From contig NC_077227.1 of the NCBI RefSeq assembly GCF_027887165.1, positions 64,428,607 through 64,492,606 on the forward strand: a stretch of DNA of 64,000 nt. Direction: 5' to 3'. The stretch is from Monodelphis domestica. Its lineage: Eukaryota > Chordata > Mammalia > Didelphimorphia > Didelphidae. Below are positions 10,420 to 21,994 of this stretch, piece after piece. Under the pieces are notes generated by a model that saw nothing but the letters and a program-made list of their open reading frames with translations, did no database searches and was not told where the DNA came from. The stretch's first letter is position 1. Each line of letters opens with the position of its first letter. Made by a program: the position numbers and the translations under genes.

Positions 10420-13315
10420 AGTCTCAGCAGAAGATGCTTTCTTCACATGTGAGCAGTGAATCCAAGAGTCTCTTTCTCCAATCTTTATAGATGTTGAAGT
10501 AGTTAATAATATTTGCCATGGTCCTTCCCATGAAGGTTGAGTTGCTCCAGTTCACTTGAAATTCTTGATATAAACTTTATCTCCTGGGTTCAGGTCATGC
10601 AGAGAAAAGTCTAATGGTCCAGCTTGTACTGCAGCTCCAGATTCATGAAGTTCACGTAGTTTGTGCTGTAACTCCTGTATATAGGAAGCAATAGTAATAT
10701 CTCCTCCTAATAGTGATGTATAAGTCAGGGAGAAAGGCTTAGCCTGTATAGGTGGATGTCCAAAAAGCATCTCAAATGGTGAAATATGTAAGTCTCCTCT
10801 AGGCCTGCTTCTAAGATAAAATAGGGCCAGGGGGAGAGTTTCAGGCCATTTTAAATGGGTCTCAGTGCATAATTTGCCAATCATAGTCTTAAGTTCTTTA
10901 TTCATCCTCTCCACTTGGCCTGAGCTCTGGGGGTGATATGGAACATGGAATTTTGGAGTTATCCCCAAGCAAGAATATATTTGGTTTAAGACAGAATCGG
11001 TAAAATGACTCCCTCTATCGGAGTCAATACGTGCTGGCAGGCCAAAACGAGGAATAATTTCCTTTAAAAGTATCTTTGCAACAAAATCTGCTGTGGCTCG
11101 GGCTGTAGGAAATGCTTCCGGCCATCTGATTAGTTGATCTACTATGACCAGACAAAATTTATAACATCCAGGCTTTGGCATCGTTATGAAATCTATCTGT
11201 AGATGTTCAAAAGGTGTGTAAGCCAGAGGACGTCCCCCAAAGGCTTTTCCACGATATGCATGTTGGTTATATGCCTGGCAAATGGAGCAGGCTGAACATA
11301 CTTTAGAGGCTATAGTAGTTATACCAGGGGCTATCCATACTCTCTTGACAAAGACCACGATGCCCTGGGTGCCAAAATGACCATTTTTGTGAATAGATTG
11401 GCAAATTTGGTTATAGAAACTTCTAGGGAACAGGGGTTTTCCTTCAGATGACACCCATACTCCATTAATCTGTTTTGCTTTAAATTTTTGTTTCCATTTT
11501 TCCACTTCCTTTTCATTATAGGAAAGTGGTAAATTTAAATCATTAGTAGTTGTTAATGTTAAAATTAATTCAGGTCCTTCTATGGCTGCTAGCTTTGCAG
11601 CAGCATCTGCTCGATCATTTCCTCTAGACACAGGGTCAGTGCTCCCTGTATGGGCAGAACAATGAACTACGGCTAAGGCTTCAGGAAGCTGGAGAGCAGA
11701 AAGAACTTTTTCAGCTGATTTTCCAGCTGGGGTTAAAAATCCTCTTTGGAGCCATAGCATTCCGACTGAGTGGCAAATGCCAAAAGCATATCTAGAATCC
11801 ATATAAATTGTTGCCTTTTTATCCTTGGCAATTATAAAAGCTTGTTTTAGAGCTATGAGTTCTACTCCTTGAACGCTAATGTTAGAAGGTAGTGAAGCTG
11901 ACCATTCAGTGGCAAATTCTGAGACTACGGCAGCTCCAGTGTAATGTATGCCATCCCTCATAAAAGAGGAACCATCGATAAATAAAATCAGATCTGCATT
12001 GTCTAAGGGAGTGTCCAAGAGATTATCTCGAGGCTTTTCTGCCATGGACACTAATGTTTCACAGTTATGTAGTGGTTCTCCTGAAGTAGGTAAATCTGGA
12101 AGCAAGGTGGCAGGGTTGAGTTGAACAGCGTTTCAAGGTAATATTTTCACTATTTAATAAGGTTATTTCATACCTTGTAATTCTCTGATCCGAGAATGCC
12201 TGTGTTCTATGTTTTATCAATAATGCTTCTATCTCATGTGGGCACATTATTGTTAATGGACATCCCAATACTAAATCAACGGTTTTTGTTACTAGTAAGG
12301 CTGTAGCAGCTACTCCTCTAAGGCATGGTGGTGCTCCTGCTGCTACTGGGTCTAGTTGGGCAGAATAATAAGCATTTGGGCACTGAGAAGGTCCCAAAGT
12401 CTGAGTTAACATGCCAGAAGCTACTCCTCTTCGCTCATGCACATATAAAGTAAATGGCTTGTTGTAATCTGGGATGCCTAGAGCAGGGGCAGACATGATA
12501 GCCTTTTTTAGATCTGATAGAGCTGACAAGTGTTCAGGTTCTAATTTGAGGGGTTCAGGAACCGAATCCTTTGTTAATGCTATAAGGGGTTTAGTGATTT
12601 CCCCATAGCAAGGAATCCATTGTCTGCAAAACCCCGTTGCTCCTAAAATTGCTCTCAGCTGTTTCTTAGTGGTAGGAGCACTCAATTTTTGAATATTCTC
12701 AATTTGTTTTGGAGAAATATAACGAGCACCCACAGTCAAGATGAATCCCAAATATTCTACTTTTTGGAGACACCACTGAACTTTATCCTTAGAGATTTTA
12801 TGTCCTCTTTTGTGCAATTCAAAAAGAAGGTGTTTGCTATCTTCTTGACATGTTTTTGCATCTGTTGAAGCCAAGAGTAGATCATCTACATATTTGATTA
12901 ATTTGCTATTTTTAAATGTTATATTGTCTGTGTCTTGGCTCAAAATTTGCTCAAATAAGCTCAGACTTTCGACATAACCCTGTGGCAGCCGACACCAGGT
13001 ATATTGTGAGCCCTTCCAGGTGAAAGCAAAAATATGCCTGGAGTTCTCATGTATAGGTATGGAAAAGAAAGCTGAACACAAGTCTACTACTGTAAAGTAT
13101 GTAGCTGTGCTAGGAATAGATGAAATAATAGTATGTATGTTAGAAACTACAGAGTGTCTCTTTATAACGTGATTATTCACTGCCCTTAGATCCTGTACGA
13201 ATCTATAGAGGTGCTGGCATCGGGCCCTCTTTTTGGTTTTTTAATTGGCAGGATGGGCATGTTGAATTCAGATTTGCAAGGGATTATTATTCCCTGTTCT
13301 ATTAATGAGTTAATA
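10420..13315 (-). pseudogene. ERV pol fossil (reverse transcriptase, RNase H, integrase)
   Basis: The reverse transcriptase part has 'LPQGY' and YVDD. An RNase H part follows with the DGS and DSRYA signatures. The integrase has a zinc-binding end, a DDE core with 'SDRGSHFT' and a 'YHPQSSGQVER' motif. All match gammaretrovirus-type pol. Most of it falls in two long open stretches, 13180-12065 and 12105-10552. It is a broken fossil with a few breaks, and it has no upstream gag. Confidence 0.85.
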
Positions 13316-13740
13316 ACTGGTGTTTTTCTATCTATTTCATCCCTGAGTTCCTCTAGTTTCTCCTTTAGAAATTTGGATGCTATGCCATTTGGTGCATACA
13401 TGTTGAGTACAGATATTTCCTCAATGTCTATGCTGCCTTTTATCAGGATGTAATTATCTTCCCTATCTCTTTTAACTAGATTTATTTTTACTTTGGCTTT
13501 GTCAGATATCATGATTGCGACTCCTGCCTTCTTTTTGTCAGTTGATGCCCAATAGATTTAGCTCCACACTCTTACTTTCACCCTATGTGTATCTACCTTT
13601 CTCATATGTTTTCTTGTAGACAGCATATGGTAGGGTTTTGGACTCTAATCCACTCTGCTATTCTCTTGCTTTTTATGGGTGAGTTCATTCCATTCACATT
13701 CAGAGTTATGGTTACTAGCTGTGTATTTCCCAGCATTTTG
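13315..13740 (-). pseudogene. L1 ORF2 N-terminal endonuclease fragment
   Basis: The stretch holds 'KKKAGVAIMISDKAKVKINL' and 'LNMYAPNG', parts of the L1 apurinic endonuclease domain. The start of ORF2 lies near 13740. A frame change separates the first part from the 13512-13315 part. The lower end joins ERV pol within an open frame that continues to 13186. Confidence 0.75.
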
Positions 13741-14199
13741 ATTTCTGCTCCTTTTCCTGCCTTTTCTTCTTTCACTATTTCCTTCTACACCAATGTTTGC
13801 TTTTTAACAGTCCCCCTTGTTCCCACCCTTATTTTACTTCCCTTTCTACCCCCCTCCCTATTTATCCCCCCATTATTTTCCCTGTTGTCTTTCTAAAATT
13901 GACCCCCCACTCCTTCCCTCTCTTGTACTGCTTCCCTCCCCACCAGACCGTTTGTTACCCTTCTACTCCCCTATAGGGTGCAAATCTATTCTCTGCCCCC
14001 AATGGATTGGACTGTTTTTCCCTCTTTGAGTCACTTTCAAAGCACATAAAATTTGAGTATTTCCTGTCTCTGACCTCTTTACCCTTCCAGTGTATTGATG
14101 TTCTCCCCCCTACCACCATGAGCTTCTTTATGACATATAAATTTATCCCCATTTGTTTCTTTTCCCATTTCTTTTAATATTAACCTATTTTAAGCTCTA

Positions 14200-14240
14200 G
14201 TTATATATATATATGTACATATATATATATATATCTCCAT
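14200..14240. repeat. AT microsatellite
   Basis: Alternating TA with a short interruption lies inside the L1. Confidence 0.7.
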
Positions 14241-14514
14241 ACTCATGTGTATGTATTTTTGCATGCATATATCTATATACCTATTTATGTCTTGTCCTTT
14301 CATCCTATACAGTTTGTTGCTGTTCCCTCTAAGTATACTTCTTTTTGTTGCCCAGGTAATAACAACAGTTTTTAAGAGTTACCAATGACCTCTTTTCTTA
14401 TAGGGATACATATCATTTTGACTTATTGAGTCTCTTAAAATTTTTTTTGTTTTTCTTTTTTCCCCTCTTTTTTAATTACCTTTTGATGATTCTCTTGAGT
14501 TCTGTGCTTGGACA

Positions 14515-15600
14515 TCAAATTTTCTGTTCAGGTATGGTCTTTTCTTTACGAATTCTTGAAATTCTTTTATTTTGTTGAATGACCATACTTTCCCCTGTAA
14601 GAATATAGTCAGTTTTGCTGGATAGTTGATTCTTGGTTGTAGACCTAGTTCCCTTGCTTTCTGGAATATCGTATTCCATACCTTTCTTTTTTTCAGTGGA
14701 TGCAGCCAGATCCTGAGTTATCCTCACTGTGGTTCCTTGATATCTGAATGACTTCTTCTTGGCAGCTTGTAATATCTTTTCTTTGGTCTGATAATTCTTG
14801 AATTTGGCTATAACATTCCTGGGTGTTGTCAGTTGGGGATTAAGTACAGGAGGTGATCTGTGGATTCTATCAATCTCCACTTTTCCCTCTTGTTCAAGGA
14901 TTTCAGGGCAGTTTTCTTTAATAATTTCCTGTAATATAATGTCCAAGCTTTTTCTTTTGTCATCGTCTTTTGGTAGGCCAATAATTTTTAAATTGTCTCT
15001 CCTTGAATGATTTTCTAAATCCTCTGTTTTTTGAATGAGATGCTTCATATTTTCCTCAATTTTTTCATTCTTTTGGTTTTGTTTTATAGAGTCCTGCTGC
15101 CTTGTGAGGTCACTCGATTCTAGTTGTTGTATTCTGGTTCTTAAAGACTGGATTTCATCCTTAGTTTTTTGGTCATCCTTTTCCTGTTGGTCGGATTTTC
15201 TTTGGAGGTCATCTTTCATCTTCTTCACCTCATCTTTCATCTTCTTTGTCTCATCTTTCATCTCCTTTGCCTCATTGTCCAGCTGATTGATTTTGGCTTT
15301 CAAGACACTATTTTCTGTTTCCAGATGACTTATCTTAGTTTTTAAGTTCTTTTCCCAAGTATCTTCAGCCTCTCTTAATTGTGTTTTGAATTGCATTTTG
15401 AGTTCTTCCAAAGCCTATATCCAATTCGCTGGGATTTCTGATTTTTCCTTTGCTGATCCCTCCCCCTCTGTTTCATTCGCTCTTTGCTCATTACCTGTGC
15501 AGAAGCTGTCTATTGTAATTTCTTTCTTCTTTTTCTGTTGTTTGCTCGAGTTTACCCCTTCTTTGCTCCCTGTATTTGGCTGTGCTCTTGCTCCTCTCAT
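14515..15600 (-). pseudogene. L1 ORF1 (RNA-binding protein), disabled
   Basis: The original start is probably the Met at 15600, giving an N-terminal 61 codons, then an in-frame stop (15415-15417), then a 298-codon open stretch from 15411. That stretch has a long Lys/Glu/Asp-rich coiled coil with 'EMKDETKKMKDEVKKMKDD', an RRM-like part with 'ENHSRRDNLKIIGLP', and the start of the C-terminal domain with 'RITQDLAAST'. After the last motif the usual C-terminal sequence is lost by a frameshift. The product would form trimers and bind L1 RNA. Here it is dead. Confidence 0.85.
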
Positions 15601-16343
15601 TTTGTTTTGGTTTTGGGGCTGTCAGTCTCCCATCTTAGAGCTTTGTCAGATCTCTTGGTACAATCTCTAGGGAGGAATGTTAGCTTCCCTGTCCTCTTGA
15701 GGCTTTTGATTGGATTGAGTTCAATTGGGCTGGGCTGTATGTGGTATGAAGCTCTGAGGCTCTGAAGACTCCTGGAAGGCTGGGCTTCCCAGGCTCTCTC
15801 CAGTTCTCTCTAGCTGCTTCTCCACTGTCTGCAAGTGCCTTTGCCCGCCTCCCTAAGCTCTGAGGAGGTCTGATGGTATTGGGTTCAACTGGGTTGATCT
15901 GGTTGTGCCCCAAGTCAATGGTGAGGCTGGAGCCTGATGGAGGGACCAGCCATGGCACCGTCTCTCCCTGGCTTCCTCTCTGCCTTCCAAGCTGGATGCT
16001 CTGAGCCCTGAGCCCTGCTGCTCACAAGGTACACCCTCCAAACCAGCACCTTTGCCCTCTCAGAGATTCCCGTTGCTGCTGGGGGCTCAGCCCTCTGGGT
16101 TGTGGGGGAGGGGTCCTGGGACCTTCCCTCTGCCTTCCCCTTAGCCCTGAGTATTCTTGGATTCTGGCTTTTGGGGGGGCATACCTTTTAATTTGAGTCC
16201 AGAAGGAGGGTTCCTTGCTTCTGTCCTGTTGTTCAGCTTGAATTTTGGTGCCCTTAGAGCATTCAGTCTGTATCGGTAAGGAAGTGTCTTCCACGAGGTC
16301 TGAACTTTTGCTGCTTGCTAAGCCGCCATCTTGAATCCACCCC
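15601..16343 (-). promoter_or_regulatory. L1 5' UTR/promoter region with a YY1-type site at its 5' end
   Basis: GC-rich DNA lies upstream of ORF1. The first bases of the L1 on the - strand include AAGATGGCGGC (16332-16322), the core YY1 motif. The 5' end of the human L1 also carries a YY1 site, where it directs start-site choice. Confidence 0.6.
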
Positions 16344-16359
16344 AGTGGAGAACTTTTTC
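16344..16359. repeat. Target-site duplication, right copy
   Basis: This is an exact copy of 6119-6134 and closes the L1 insertion at its 5' end. Confidence 0.85.
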
Positions 16360-19300
16360 TAAGAATTAAGTGTATTTCAAAATGAGATGTCCTTCAAAGA
16401 CAGCAACAACTGATTGCCTGTTAGCATTTAGATTTTAGAAGTTCAGAACTGGTAATTAGCATATGTGAATTTGCATAGTTGTTAAGTATGTGATGTATGA
16501 CTAAGATTGGAAGTTTTAAACAATGTTATACTTGATTGGGAATATATGTGCTAGGAATAAGAAGAGAGATATCTATTCAAATATAATTTATGTCATGTTA
16601 GATGTACACAAAATATGTATGAAATTGTGCTGTGAAGAAAATTAACTTTTATGCAGATTGTATAGTGCAATTTGCAAAGGAAATTTGACCAGTCCAGAAA
16701 TCAAATAAGATTCATCATTAGGCTATTAAATATAGGTAAAAGGTAGTCACCTCTACCCTACTTATAGTAAGAGTAATAGAGACAAAAACTGGAAGTTTTA
16801 TTCTGTTGAAGCAGAAGTTTGAAAGGAAAACTGGAATCTTAAGAAAACACTGTTAGGGAACTTTAAACAAATTCAATTTGGAAGTTGTTAAGTTTTTAAT
16901 TCATATATTGGTAGTGATTTAATAGCAAGGTTTTAAAAACATGTAACTAAAGCATTAAAAAGGATTGGGAAAAAAGGAAAGATCTTCTCAGACTATAAGT
17001 GCAGTCAAGCAGCTACTGTCTTGGAAATGTTCCAAAAGTAATTTAGCCCCTTCCTCAGGCACAGGAAGGAGAACAAAGGTGCTTGCAATTATTTTACATT
17101 TATATTAAGGGACCAATACAACATTTATTGATCTGTAAAATGGAGAGGTTGGACTAAATCACCATTTCCCCCTACATATCTAAAATTTCCTTTACAGTAA
17201 GCTGCTAAAATTTGAATGTGATGCTTTGTGAGATGCTGAACTCCCCTTCCTTAGAGGTCTTCAAGTAAAAGATAGCTGACCACTTGTCAAACATGTGATA
17301 TAACTGTTATTCCTTTCTGAGTCTAGATTAGACTATGGAGGTCCCTCAAAAGCTGGTTAGATGGCTGTGGAGGTCCCTCACACCTCTCAAATCCTGCCAT
17401 GCTATGAAGTGGATAAAGGTTCTCTGAGATATTCTAATGACCCAGTGACCAACCCACATAGAAGGCATGATATAAAGGAAATTCTTTCCCATATGAAGTG
17501 GACTAAATGGCAGCTGAGATCTTTTCCAACTCTCAAATTCTTGGAGATTCTGGAATCAATAATTCTATGGCATAGCATTTGAGTAGGACTATAAGATTAG
17601 GGGGGGATTCATAAATTTGGGGGGAGCCAACCCAAAGGGATGTCATTGGAGGTGTATGTATCAGTGTGAACAGTATCACAGAGGCAAAGAACATGCAGGG
17701 AAATGTGGGTGGACTGGGGGAGGGTTGATGTAGCACAAGTCCAATAGAGGCTTGGAAGACTGAGCCTGAGTGTGCTCGGATAGCATGAGTAATGGCCCCT
17801 GGAAAAAGTGACACTATCTACTTTCCAGTCAGCCTAAGACTAATTGGTGGAAAAGTTTTGCAATCTCTGGTCTGTGTGAGAGGATAACAAATAATTTTAC
17901 ACAGCAGTGAAGTGATCTTGTCACAGCCTGGAAAAATGTAGCATGCCTTTGTTCTAGTCTTTTTTCCACCATGGAAACTAAAACTGGGGGGAAAGGAGTA
18001 ACAGTATAGTTTGGGTCTTTCCCACGTGGTCTCCAGGAAAACTTTCTGCTGGTGAAATATGCAAAGGGTACTTTGATCTCTGACCTGTCCTAAGGCTTAC
18101 CAAATACCAAATGGATTCCTAGCAGGTCACCCAAGCCCAAAGATGATGGCCAGCCAGGGTGTCCCTCAATGAATCTTCTATATCATGGCCTGAGCTCAGG
18201 AACACATGTGACAACATTTTCCTTTGACTCCTTCCTCCCTCCCCATCCCAATTCAAGAGAACCACAAATATCTAGTTCTGTGGATTGAGGGGTTGTGATG
18301 TATTTAGTCAGGATCAGAAACACTAATGAGCCCCAATTTATAGCTGTTCACATTGGACCCAAACAGACCTGATAGGACAAGGGAACAATAAATGAGTTAT
18401 TGTTTCTTTTTAAATGAAGGGTCCTCAGTTTGTACCAGTAACAGGAGAATCCACACAGATAAAATCCCCAATTTCTGGGGGAAAAATACCAATATGGAGT
18501 TAGAGGCCCCAGTTGATATATGAATGTCCACTTTCAGATCTGTTCTATGATTTGTTTGAGAATTTAGCTGCTGAATTGCAGCAAGGTAACACAAACTCAA
18601 AAGAGGCATAAAGCATCATCCCTTGGTTATAAAGCTTTGTGCCAATGCTCATAAGCTCTGGTAGTCAGCTGCCTTATAACAAGAACTCATATGAAAAAGC
18701 AAAGCAGGAGGAGCTGCTATTTTACAGTTGGCTGACATGATGGACAGAGCCCATGTCTGCCTTGCCTGAGACATAGGAAAGGAAGGAAATAGGGGGGACT
18801 GGAAAATATTTCAATTCTCAGGAAAAGCAATGGTATTTACAGAAGATATCTGGCTCCCAAGACCTGCTTCAACAGTAGTTCATCCCTGTTCATCCCAAGT
18901 AATAGTGGCCACATCTTAACTGGCTTCCTGTTCATTAGAAAGAAAAGAACATTTGAAGGAGAAAGAAATCTGAAGCATCTCCTCTTATTTATTCACTTCC
19001 TTGGTGCCTGTGTTTAGAACTCCATATCCTAAGGGTTTCTGGGGTCTTCTTAGCAAACTGCTTTATATGCTTTAATATGAAAATGTCTCTCAGTTCACTG
19101 TTAGATATTTCACAGAGTGAACATCTTTTCACAGTTCCTTCCACATGGCATGCATCCTCACCTCTACCCCTTAGCTTTTGTTCTTTCTGATGCCTGAAAT
19201 TTCATACAATGTATGGGGGGGGTGGAACTGCCTCTAGAAGCATAGAAACTGGGTTCAAATCCCACCTCTGAAGACCCTGGCTTTACTGCTTCATCTGTAA

Positions 19301-19689
19301 AATTGGGGAAGGAAAAACTGGATGGTCTCTGAGGTCCCTTTCCTCTCTGGAGCTACAAATTTTACAATTTTTTTCTGTTTTTCTTCAAAACATAGATCAA
19401 GTCCCCTCTGGCATTAAGCATTCACAAATATTCTGGTTCCCTAACAATTATCTTCTCTCAACTCCTTCCTCAATGTCCTTTCAGAACCTTGCTAACCATG
19501 CCCTCTGCTCTCCACACAGATCATCATTTCCATCCCTCACAATTTTAAAGTGAAACTCCTAAAACTACTCTGGGCCTTGATTAGACCAGCCTTGGCTTAA
19601 TTTTGTGCAATTCCAGGCCTCCACTGTAGCATCCCAAGCATATTCACATCTATGAAATATAGATGACTGTATTATTACTGTGTCTCCAA
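16360..19689. other. Gene-free stretch
   Basis: I see no exon. There are faint repeat-like parts: about 17100-17580 has the phrase 'tggaggtccctca' twice (17337 and 17377), and 19230-19360 looks MIR-like. The rest is unassigned. Confidence 0.4.
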
Positions 19690-20011
19690 GCATGAGGCTT
19701 TACCGATAAGGTTTGTGAAGGTAACTGAATTCTCACCTGGGACGAGAGCAACGAGAGCAAAATTTTATTTAAAGGGTCTTCCCCATAGGCGGGCTCTCTT
19801 GGACTTCCTTTTTGGGGCAGACGTGTCTCTTTCCATAATGTAGGTGAGGTCTTGTCTAGGCCTCTGGCCTAGGCATGTATTTTTTTCTTATACTGTATTT
19901 TCTTTCATTCTCAACCTTTAATAAACCTCATAAAATATAATACTCCTTGCAGAGAGAAACTAATTTCTACCTGCCTCAGTCTCCCCATATTCCTAAATTT
20001 TAATCTTTACA
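19690..20011 (-). repeat. Possible solo LTR
   Basis: It starts near TGTGAAGG and ends in 'aaattttaatctttaca', which matches the ends of the LTRs at 9049 and 63816. The reverse strand has an AATAAA-type signal (within 19762-19772). I found no clear target-site duplication, so the call is tentative. Confidence 0.4.
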
Positions 20012-20664
20012 GCATTCCCTGGATCCCTGGATCCATGCCTACCAATAGGACATCTCTCTTTCTTCCTTTTTATTCCCCTCTCTGTGTATGTGGAACCTTG
20101 ACTTCCTTTTACATTCCAAATAGCCATGATTTCATCAACACAAATTGCATCACAACCTTAGTACCTCATGAATTACTGTAGAAAATAAATTATCACCTAG
20201 TAACCAACGTCCTGTTAAGAGTTTCTCTGTTCTTATGTGGGTTGGCCCTCAGGTGACAGAAATACAATCCATAGCCAAGTCCATATTTGAATTATTTTCA
20301 TTGGGGCAGGACATTCAAGAGTTAACCTAGGTGTACTTCCCACAGTATATGAAGTTTTTCCTGATTCCCAAAGTTCTTAGTGCTTTCTCCCCACCCAAAG
20401 TATCTCATATTTACTTAGCCAGAGACATGCCATGACCCATCAGTAAAAATAAGTTTCTTGAAAACAAAGACAATTTAATTTTCATTTCTGAAACCCTAGC
20501 ACTTTAGCACATGTAGAAATCATTTAATACCTTTTTGGATTGAATTGAGTTGAATGGAGATGAACTGAATTGAACTGAACTGCTAGAGTTTGGGTAGGGT
20601 GGCAAAGACTTCAAGATCCCAAAGTCAACTTTATACCCTGACAAAGCATTAGACCAGAGCAATA

Positions 20665-20865
20665 CCTTACCTTTCTTGTGTGTCATGGACCCTTGGCAGC
20701 AGTTGTGTGAGATCCATGGACACATTCTCAGAATAATGTTTTTAATTGCATAAATTACAGAAGATCACAGAAGAAACCAATTATATTGAAATAGTAATCA
20801 AAATTTAAAACAAAACAAGCTCATGGACTTCAAGCTCAGAACCTGAAGTTCATTCAAAGAAGACT
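20665..20865 (-). mobile_element. hAT-like MITE relic
   Basis: The phrases 'gtcatggacccttggcag', 'tctcagaataatgttttt' and 'caagctcatggac' place it in the same short-element family as 39214-39455 and 47960-48171, in inverse orientation. Confidence 0.5.
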
Positions 20866-21613
20866 GGAGTTCCCAATGTGTGGGTCATTGACCCTTGGCT
20901 ACAAAAACATAGCTAGGTCAGGGTGACAGAAGGTTTGACTATGACCTTAGGTTTCAGTTAGCTAAAATTTAGGGGGCTCTGCTAACATTTGCAGAGCATT
21001 TCAATGAATAGAGACAGCTGAGCTTATCACATTGATAGCAAGATGATTAGTTCATCTAAAGATCTGACAGACCGCAATCATTTCTGAACCCAAGGTACCT
21101 GGCTAGGCCCTTCCTCAACCCATTGCAGTCCAGTCTCACTTCCTCTTATGGCAGCAACCTCCCTGTAGACCACCTTAAAGAGCTCTGGGGTCTCTACTTA
21201 CTAAAGTCCAAGTTCTTCCCTCTCCACCCACCCCATCTTTCACCCTTAGCTGCTTGCTTCAGGGTAGATACCATGAGCTCCAGAATTTCTATTCAGGGGG
21301 TTGCAGAATTTCTGCTAGTGATCAGTACCTCCATAATTCGTGAAATTGATTAATACACCAAAGTACTCAGATGACTTATGACTACATGATCATCCCTAGT
21401 ACCCCCATGTTATCCCAAGTAAAGCCTCAAAGAATCTATTACCTTTTCTCTGAACATATATATGTACAAATGAATTTTCAGCACTTGTGTTGAAATATAT
21501 ATTCTAAAACTAGATAAATATAGGATAAGATGCAAAACTTTAATCACTTCAACTAAACTTCCAACCTAAAAAGCTACCAGGCATCACCAACCATCTCAGT
21601 AAATGACTCTGCA

Positions 21614-21628
21614 AGAAGTAAATAGGCA
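21614..21628. repeat. Target-site duplication of SINE (left)
   Basis: AGAAGTAAATAGGCA recurs at 21980-21994, after the GA tail. Confidence 0.8.
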
Positions 21629-21838
21629 GGGGGCAGCTGGGTCGCTCAGTGGATTGAAAGTCAGGTCTAGAGACGGGAAGTCCTAAGTTCAAATCTGGCC
21701 TCATACTCTTCCCAGCTGTGTGACTCTGGGCATCTGGGCAAGTCACTTAACCCCCTTGCCTAGCCCTTACCACTCTTCTGCCTTGGAACCAATTCACAGT
21801 AATAATTCCAAGACAGAAGGTAAGGGTCTATTTAAAAA
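21629..21838 (+). mobile_element. tRNA-derived marsupial SINE
   Basis: It holds 'gggcagctgggtcgctcagt', the phrase 'aagttcaaatctggcctc', 'gggcaagtcacttaacccc' and 'ccaagacagaaggtaaggg', the full-length pattern of the commonest SINE here. A 15-bp TSD encloses it together with its GA tail. Confidence 0.85.
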
Positions 21839-21890
21839 AAGAAATAGAGAGAGAGAAAGAGAGAGAGAGAGAAAGAGAGAGAGAGCAAGC

Positions 21891-21982
<92 letters not shown>
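21839..21982. repeat. (GA)n microsatellite grown from a SINE tail
   Basis: About 140 bp of GA dinucleotides with few interruptions lie between the SINE body and its right TSD. Confidence 0.9.
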
Positions 21983-21985
<3 letters not shown>

Positions 21986-21994
21986 AAATAGGCA

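Larger units (their letters stand above)
8027..13315 (-). mobile_element. Class I (gammaretrovirus-like) ERV fossil, 3' half, inside an L1
   Basis: On the - strand the order is pol (reverse transcriptase with YVDD, RNase H, integrase) from about 13315 to about 10420. A roughly 1.4-kb AT-rich stretch without a recognisable env follows, then a polypurine tract (9060-9050) and the 3' LTR (9049-8027). The 5' LTR, gag and protease are absent; the left part ends inside L1 ORF2. Pol motifs resemble the MLV group. The element is broken, although pol stretches remain long and open, which suggests moderate rather than very great age. Confidence 0.8.
6135..16343 (-). mobile_element. L1 LINE insertion with intact 5' end, carrying a nested ERV
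   Basis: An exact 16-bp target-site duplication flanks the element. On the - strand it runs 5' UTR (16343-15601), ORF1 (15600 to about 14500) and the ORF2 endonuclease part (about 13740-13315). An ERV segment (13315-8027) follows, then the ORF2 C-terminal half (8025-6551) and the 3' UTR with oligo-A tracts. The ORF2 middle (most of the reverse transcriptase) is absent, so the L1 is dead. Its 5' end lies at the TSD, so the original insertion was full length. Confidence 0.85.

Noticed and set aside
10552-13180. Long - strand open frames that could be mistaken for host genes
   Set aside because: They carry retroviral reverse transcriptase, RNase H and integrase motifs and lie beside an LTR; they are an ERV fossil.
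15035-15670. + strand frames rich in Ser/Phe opposite the coiled-coil region
   Set aside because: They are the antisense of L1 ORF1 and its 5' UTR.
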